Below, one piece after another: positions 42,432-45,198 of a stretch of DNA of 45,198 nucleotides; position 1 is the first letter of the stretch, and each line of letters begins with the position of its first letter. Both the position numbers and the translations under genes were made by a program. The notes beneath the pieces were generated by a model. It was given only the letters and a program-made list of their open reading frames with translations. It did no database searches and had not been told where the DNA came from. Location: positions 1 to 45,198 of the forward strand of contig JAEYVE010000093.1 of NCBI GenBank assembly GCA_023432025.1, given 5' to 3'. Origin of the DNA: Pseudomonadota bacterium (lineage in GTDB: Bacteria > Myxococcota_A > Polyangia > Polyangiales > Polyangiaceae).

Positions 42432-42797
42432 ATGTGTGATAGCAACACAGCTGCGCGCAGCGCGGCAAGTATTCATACGTCCGAAAGCCCGCGTGATCCC
42501 TCCGAAATGGGAGACGTCGTCACGCTCAGGGTCAGCAAGAGCGCTCTCTGCGCGCTCTTCGCTGCCGGCAACTACGGCGCCGTTGGCGGCCGGCGACTCT
42601 CGACAGCCGTTGCCCTCAACGCGCTGGAACACGCGGAGCGTTCACTCGAAGCGATCCGCTCGCTGAGTTCGCTCGTGAACGGTGAAGACGGCCTCACCGA
42701 GCTTCGCTTTCACGAGCTCGTTTGGATCTGCGAGCAGCAGATGACCGGCGCGATCGGTCTCGTTGAGGCCATCGAGAATGCCGAGGGCGCGGCATGA
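42432..42797 (+). CDS. Hypothetical helical protein upstream of integrase
   Basis: 121 residues; the conserved-looking part begins at MGDVVTLRVSKSALCALFAAGNYG, and the C-terminal half is helical (NALEHAERSLEAIRSLSSLVNGED, LVEAIENAEGAA). The AAAGGA site lies about eight bases before the ATG. No family recognised. Its stop overlaps the next ATG (ATGA), so it is coupled to the integrase operon. Confidence 0.6.
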   Translation: MCDSNTAARSAASIHTSESPRDPSEMGDVVTLRVSKSALCALFAAGNYGAVGGRRLSTAVALNALEHAERSLEAIRSLSSLVNGEDGLTELRFHELVWICEQQMTGAIGLVEAIENAEGAA

Positions 42798-43099
42798 ATC
42801 CAGCGATCCAGTTCGCCGCGGCGTCGCTCGGCTTCAACGACCTTGAAGGGAAGAGCGAGGCGGAAGCCTCGGAAGATGTCTTCTGGGGGACTCTCGAGCA
42901 GGCCGACTCGGAGCTGAGCGCCATCGCGGATCGAGTGGTCGAGAAAGACGCTTGTCTCGGCGCAGCGATCGAAGGGATCCGTACGCGACTGTGCGCGGCG
43001 CGCGAGCTTTGGTGGGCCGCACATGGGGAGCTTTCGTGCTCCCGGTACGGATTTGACGGGGCACTCGACGGAGCACGACGAAAGGAGCAGGAGCAATGA
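42794..43099 (+). CDS. Hypothetical protein, integrase operon
   Basis: 101 residues. Helical: EAEASEDVFWGTLEQADSELSAIADRVV and RTRLCAARELWWAAHGEL. No family or zinc motif. The ATGA overlaps at both ends (with the previous gene and the integrase) show tight translational coupling. It might be a recombination directionality or regulatory factor, but that is only position-based. Confidence 0.55.
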   Translation: MNPAIQFAAASLGFNDLEGKSEAEASEDVFWGTLEQADSELSAIADRVVEKDACLGAAIEGIRTRLCAARELWWAAHGELSCSRYGFDGALDGARRKEQEQ

Positions 43100-44553
43100 C
43101 CGAGAAACGCATGGGGCGCCCACGCACGGGTTCGCTCTACTGGGCAAAGAGCGGCTGGCGCGCTCGTGTGACCGTTCTGGTCGACGGTGTCAGCGTGCAA
43201 AAGTCTTTCGATCTCGAGACGAAGGACAAGTCCGTGGCGCGCATCAAGATGAAGCGCCTCGTGAAGGCGCTCGACGAGAGCGAGGGGCGCGCGCCTGACG
43301 AGCTCTCTAAGGAAGCAAAGCGCGTCGAGACCTTCGAGGAAGCAGCGCGGCGCATCGTGGGCGAGAGTTCCATCCGCTCGAAGGAGCGCAGGCTCGATCG
43401 CCTGGAGAAGCACGTGTTCGCCGCCATCGGCGGGAAGCCAGTGAACGAGCTCGTGGCTGGCGACGGGCGGGACATCCTCGACGGACTCGCTGCGCGCGGG
43501 CTGAGTCGCCAGCTCTGCACGCACGTCAAGAACGACATCAGCTCGGTACTCGGGGAGCTTTGGCGGGCCGACATGCTGACCGAGAACGTCATGCTCAAGG
43601 TTCGCGTGCCGAAGGGCGCGAAGGTCGATCGACGCGAGCGCGTGGTGCTGACGGATCCGGAGCTCGCGACCTATCTCGCTTGGGAGCACCCCATCGAGAG
43701 TCGGCGGGGGGCCGTGCTCGAGCGCCAGACCATGGCTTGCCTCTCGCGGATGTTCGGCGGCCTCCGGATTGGCGACATTCGGGCCCTGAGGTGGGAGATG
43801 CTCGACACCCAGGGCGGATTCCGGCACGGCTGGGCGCCCCGCCAGAAGACGGCGCGGCCCCAACTCTTGGCCGTCCCCGAGATGCTTCGCCCGATCCTTC
43901 GTGACTGGTGGGAGCGTACAGGGCGGAAGTCGGAGGGAGTCGTCTTCCCAGTCCGGAAGGGCGAGCGGGCAGGGGAGGAAAAGAAGGTCGCCTCCGTTGT
44001 GAACCACTTCCGGCGGGACCTCCGTCGAGCCTTTGCGCTCGAGGAGTGGAACCCCGAGACGGGGCGATTCGAGGCCGCCAGCGATCGGGTCGTCACCCCG
44101 CGCGAGCGGGAGATCTTCGAAGACACCCCGTTCACCCGCCGCGTCGACTTTCACAGCTTCCGGAGGAGCTACAAGCAGGCGCTCGCAGATGCTGGGGTCG
44201 ACCTGCAGCAAGCCATGGCCCTCTCAGGCGCAACCGACGCCAAGGCGCACGCGCGCTACCTTGCGAACACCTCGAAGATGCGCGAGCTCCCGGCCGCCGC
44301 GCTTCCGAGTATTTGCATCGGTCGTGCAGAAACCGAGCAGGGCGTCGGGGAGGCCAGTCACGAAACCGGCCCTTTTTCAGCAGCGATGCGGAGCGGGAGA
44401 CGGGATTCGAACCCGCGACCCCGAGCTTGGGAAGCTCGTGCTCTACCAACTGAGCTACTCCCGCCGATTCGGTGCGGAGCTCGCTCGCTGCTTTGCTCGA
44501 CCAGCGGAAGAACCGCCGCCTCGGGTTCCGAGCCCGTTTGGAGAACGCGGTGA
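43096..44553 (+). CDS. Tyrosine recombinase (integrase) of the element
   Basis: 485 residues as read in the integrated state. An Arm-type DNA-binding/SAM-like N-terminal domain (residues about 1-175) precedes the catalytic domain: R224 in GGLRIGDI, HSFR (H353, R356), and nucleophile Y388 in AHARYL. The usual second H of GH..TT..Y is replaced by Gly (LSGATDAKAHARY). The frame continues through the att repeat into the tRNA-Gly antisense, so the final 38 residues are host-derived. After excision the frame would instead continue from 29655 to give 508 residues. The last conserved residue is about 405. Family is firm. Confidence 0.95.
   Translation: MTEKRMGRPRTGSLYWAKSGWRARVTVLVDGVSVQKSFDLETKDKSVARIKMKRLVKALDESEGRAPDELSKEAKRVETFEEAARRIVGESSIRSKERRLDRLEKHVFAAIGGKPVNELVAGDGRDILDGLAARGLSRQLCTHVKNDISSVLGELWRADMLTENVMLKVRVPKGAKVDRRERVVLTDPELATYLAWEHPIESRRGAVLERQTMACLSRMFGGLRIGDIRALRWEMLDTQGGFRHGWAPRQKTARPQLLAVPEMLRPILRDWWERTGRKSEGVVFPVRKGERAGEEKKVASVVNHFRRDLRRAFALEEWNPETGRFEAASDRVVTPREREIFEDTPFTRRVDFHSFRRSYKQALADAGVDLQQAMALSGATDAKAHARYLANTSKMRELPAAALPSICIGRAETEQGVGEASHETGPFSAAMRSGRRDSNPRPRAWEARALPTELLPPIRCGARSLLCSTSGRTAASGSEPVWRTR
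44376..44436. repeat. attR: 61-bp direct repeat
   Basis: Identical to attL (29594-29654). It spans the 3' 45 nt of the intact tRNA-Gly and 16 nt beyond, so insertion left the tRNA complete. The crossover must lie within it. Confidence 0.95.
44392..44464 (-). tRNA. tRNA-Gly (anticodon CCC)
   Basis: 73 nt, no encoded CCA. Acceptor arms GCGGGAG / CTCCCGC; D arm TAGCTCAGTTGGTAGAGC; anticodon loop TTCCCAA; T arm CGCGGGTTCGAATCCCG. It is the integration target: the 3' part is duplicated at attL. Confidence 0.97.
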
Positions 44554-44715
44554 GCCAAGCTCACCGAGAAGCCCCGAAAAGTGCTTCGGAAATCGAGCGC
44601 GGCGAGCATAGTCGGCGACCCCGTCCCACGGAAGGGCAAAAGCTACTTCCTCGCTTGGACGGGCACTCGTTCGGCCAAAGCGTTCGCTCGCGCCGAAACG
44701 AGCGGGGCCGCGTGG

Positions 44716-45198
44716 TCAGTCGGTGGCCGCAGCTCGGCAGACGCCGGCGTCGGAGCACGAGCCTGCCTGCGGATCGGGACACGTGATGCATGTGGGAACC
44801 GGGCAGCCTGCGCAGACCAGGCTTTCGTACGCGTCCTGTGCCGCGCGGACGAGATCGCAGCGGCTGGCGTTGGCGAGCACTTCGCACCCGCAAAGATTGG
44901 GCACCGTGGCGCGCCCGTCGCACTCGTCTTCTGCCGTGCACGCGCGCGCGTCGTCGAAAGCGTTTTCGTACGCGGCTCCGAGCGCCTCGCAGTCCGCGGC
45001 GTCGCCCGCCGCGCTCCGACTCGGGATGTCGCAGTCGATGGCGCGCGGAGCGCAATGACTCGTGGCGCCGCCGGCGCCGCCGGAGGGCCCGTCTCCGGTT
45101 CCTCCCGTGGCGCCTCCGCTGCCGAAAGCACCCCCGGTGCCACCGCCGCCGCTCGACCCGCCGCCGCTCGATCCGCCGCCGCCCGACGCGGCGCCGCC
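44716..45198 (-). CDS. Cys-rich lipoprotein-like protein, C-terminal part
   Basis: At least 160 residues, 5' end beyond the window. The visible N-terminal part is Gly/Ser-rich linker (GGGGSSGGG, GGTGGAFGSGG), followed by a Cys-rich domain with about ten Cys: HCAPRAIDCDI, ADCEALGAAY, ACTAEDECDGRATVPNLCGC, CPVPTCITCPDP and SCSDAGVC. Such linker plus Cys-rich proteins are common Myxococcota surface lipoproteins. No function is known. It is the first chromosomal gene past the element, on the minus strand. Confidence 0.75.
   Translation of the reverse strand, partial: GGAASGGGGSSGGGSSGGGGTGGAFGSGGATGGTGDGPSGGAGGATSHCAPRAIDCDIPSRSAAGDAADCEALGAAYENAFDDARACTAEDECDGRATVPNLCGCEVLANASRCDLVRAAQDAYESLVCAGCPVPTCITCPDPQAGSCSDAGVCRAAATD

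Larger units (their letters stand above)
29594..44436. mobile_element. Integrated phage-like element / candidate satellite in tRNA-Gly(CCC)
   Basis: Bounded by a perfect 61-bp direct repeat (29594-29654 and 44376-44436) that includes the 3' 45 nt of tRNA-Gly. The repeat period, and thus the predicted excised circle, is 14,782 bp. Order from left: small ORFs, HTH proteins, resolvase, primase, helicase, iteron-like array, TerS, TerL, coiled-coil protein, ClpP-like protease, four unknowns, accessory genes, RHH regulator, integrase. Most genes are on the plus strand with ATGA/GTGA overlaps. No portal, major capsid, tail tape measure or lysis gene is apparent. Boundaries are firm; the satellite versus deleted-prophage choice is inference. 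Confidence 0.93.

Noticed and set aside
44372..44377. T-run near attR as an integrase terminator
   Set aside because: It lies inside the integrase frame and no stem precedes it.

Overview
This 45.2-kb window is high-GC, densely coding bacterial DNA. It most resembles a member of the Myxococcota (Polyangiales-like). I infer this from the family mix: a TIGR04552-type protein, a DUF4388 protein, an FHA/sigma-54 activator, a eukaryote-type Ser/Thr kinase, and many lipoproteins with Gly/Ser linkers. No 16S or species marker is present.

Chromosomal part 1 (1-16.7 kb). On the minus strand are a YicC-family RNase, a DUF507 protein, a TIGR04552-type protein that carries RelA/SpoT-synthetase-like motifs, and a 58-residue membrane protein. 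A tightly coupled plus-strand operon follows: a lipoprotein, an SH3b/beta-barrel protein, DUF4266, and a DUF3570 protein with two SGAT flavinylation-like motifs. Next come an SSAT-like GNAT, a minus-strand cluster (M500-residue unknown, FHA sigma-54 activator, small membrane protein, cytochrome c lipoprotein), divergent dnaE, a DUF4388 protein and tRNA-Lys(TTT).

Relic region (16.7-18.6 kb). The 3' end of tRNA-Lys abuts a minus-strand tyrosine-integrase remnant that has lost its catalytic HxxR/Tyr region. After it lie an 86-bp tandem repeat, a 30-bp perfect palindrome and a frameshifted lipoprotein gene. This looks like the scar of an old integrated element.

Chromosomal part 2 (18.6-29.5 kb). 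Genes here are a VWA lipoprotein, a lectin-like lipoprotein, FxsA, an EI24/CysZ-like membrane protein, a Ser/Thr kinase, a glutamine-synthetase-family ligase paired with an iron-type alcohol dehydrogenase, and two small proteins.

Integrated phage-like element (29,594-44,436; 14,782 bp per repeat period). It is bounded by a perfect 61-bp direct repeat that contains the 3' part of tRNA-Gly(CCC); the intact tRNA is at the right end next to the integrase. Its genes are mostly co-directional and translationally coupled. They encode small HTH proteins, a Holliday-junction-resolvase-like nuclease, an AEP-type primase, a RecA/DnaB-like ATPase, an iteron-like array of nine GGTGTCC heptamers, small and large terminase, a ClpP-like head protease, several unknown or virion-like proteins, a host-type lipoprotein, a ribbon-helix-helix regulator and the integrase. 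No reading frame is large enough for an unassigned portal or major capsid protein. The element therefore looks like a phage satellite with its own replication and packaging motor, or alternatively a deleted prophage. The integrase reading frame crosses the attachment site, so its C-terminus should change on excision.

After the tRNA-Gly the chromosome resumes with the 3' part of a Cys-rich lipoprotein-like gene that runs off the window.
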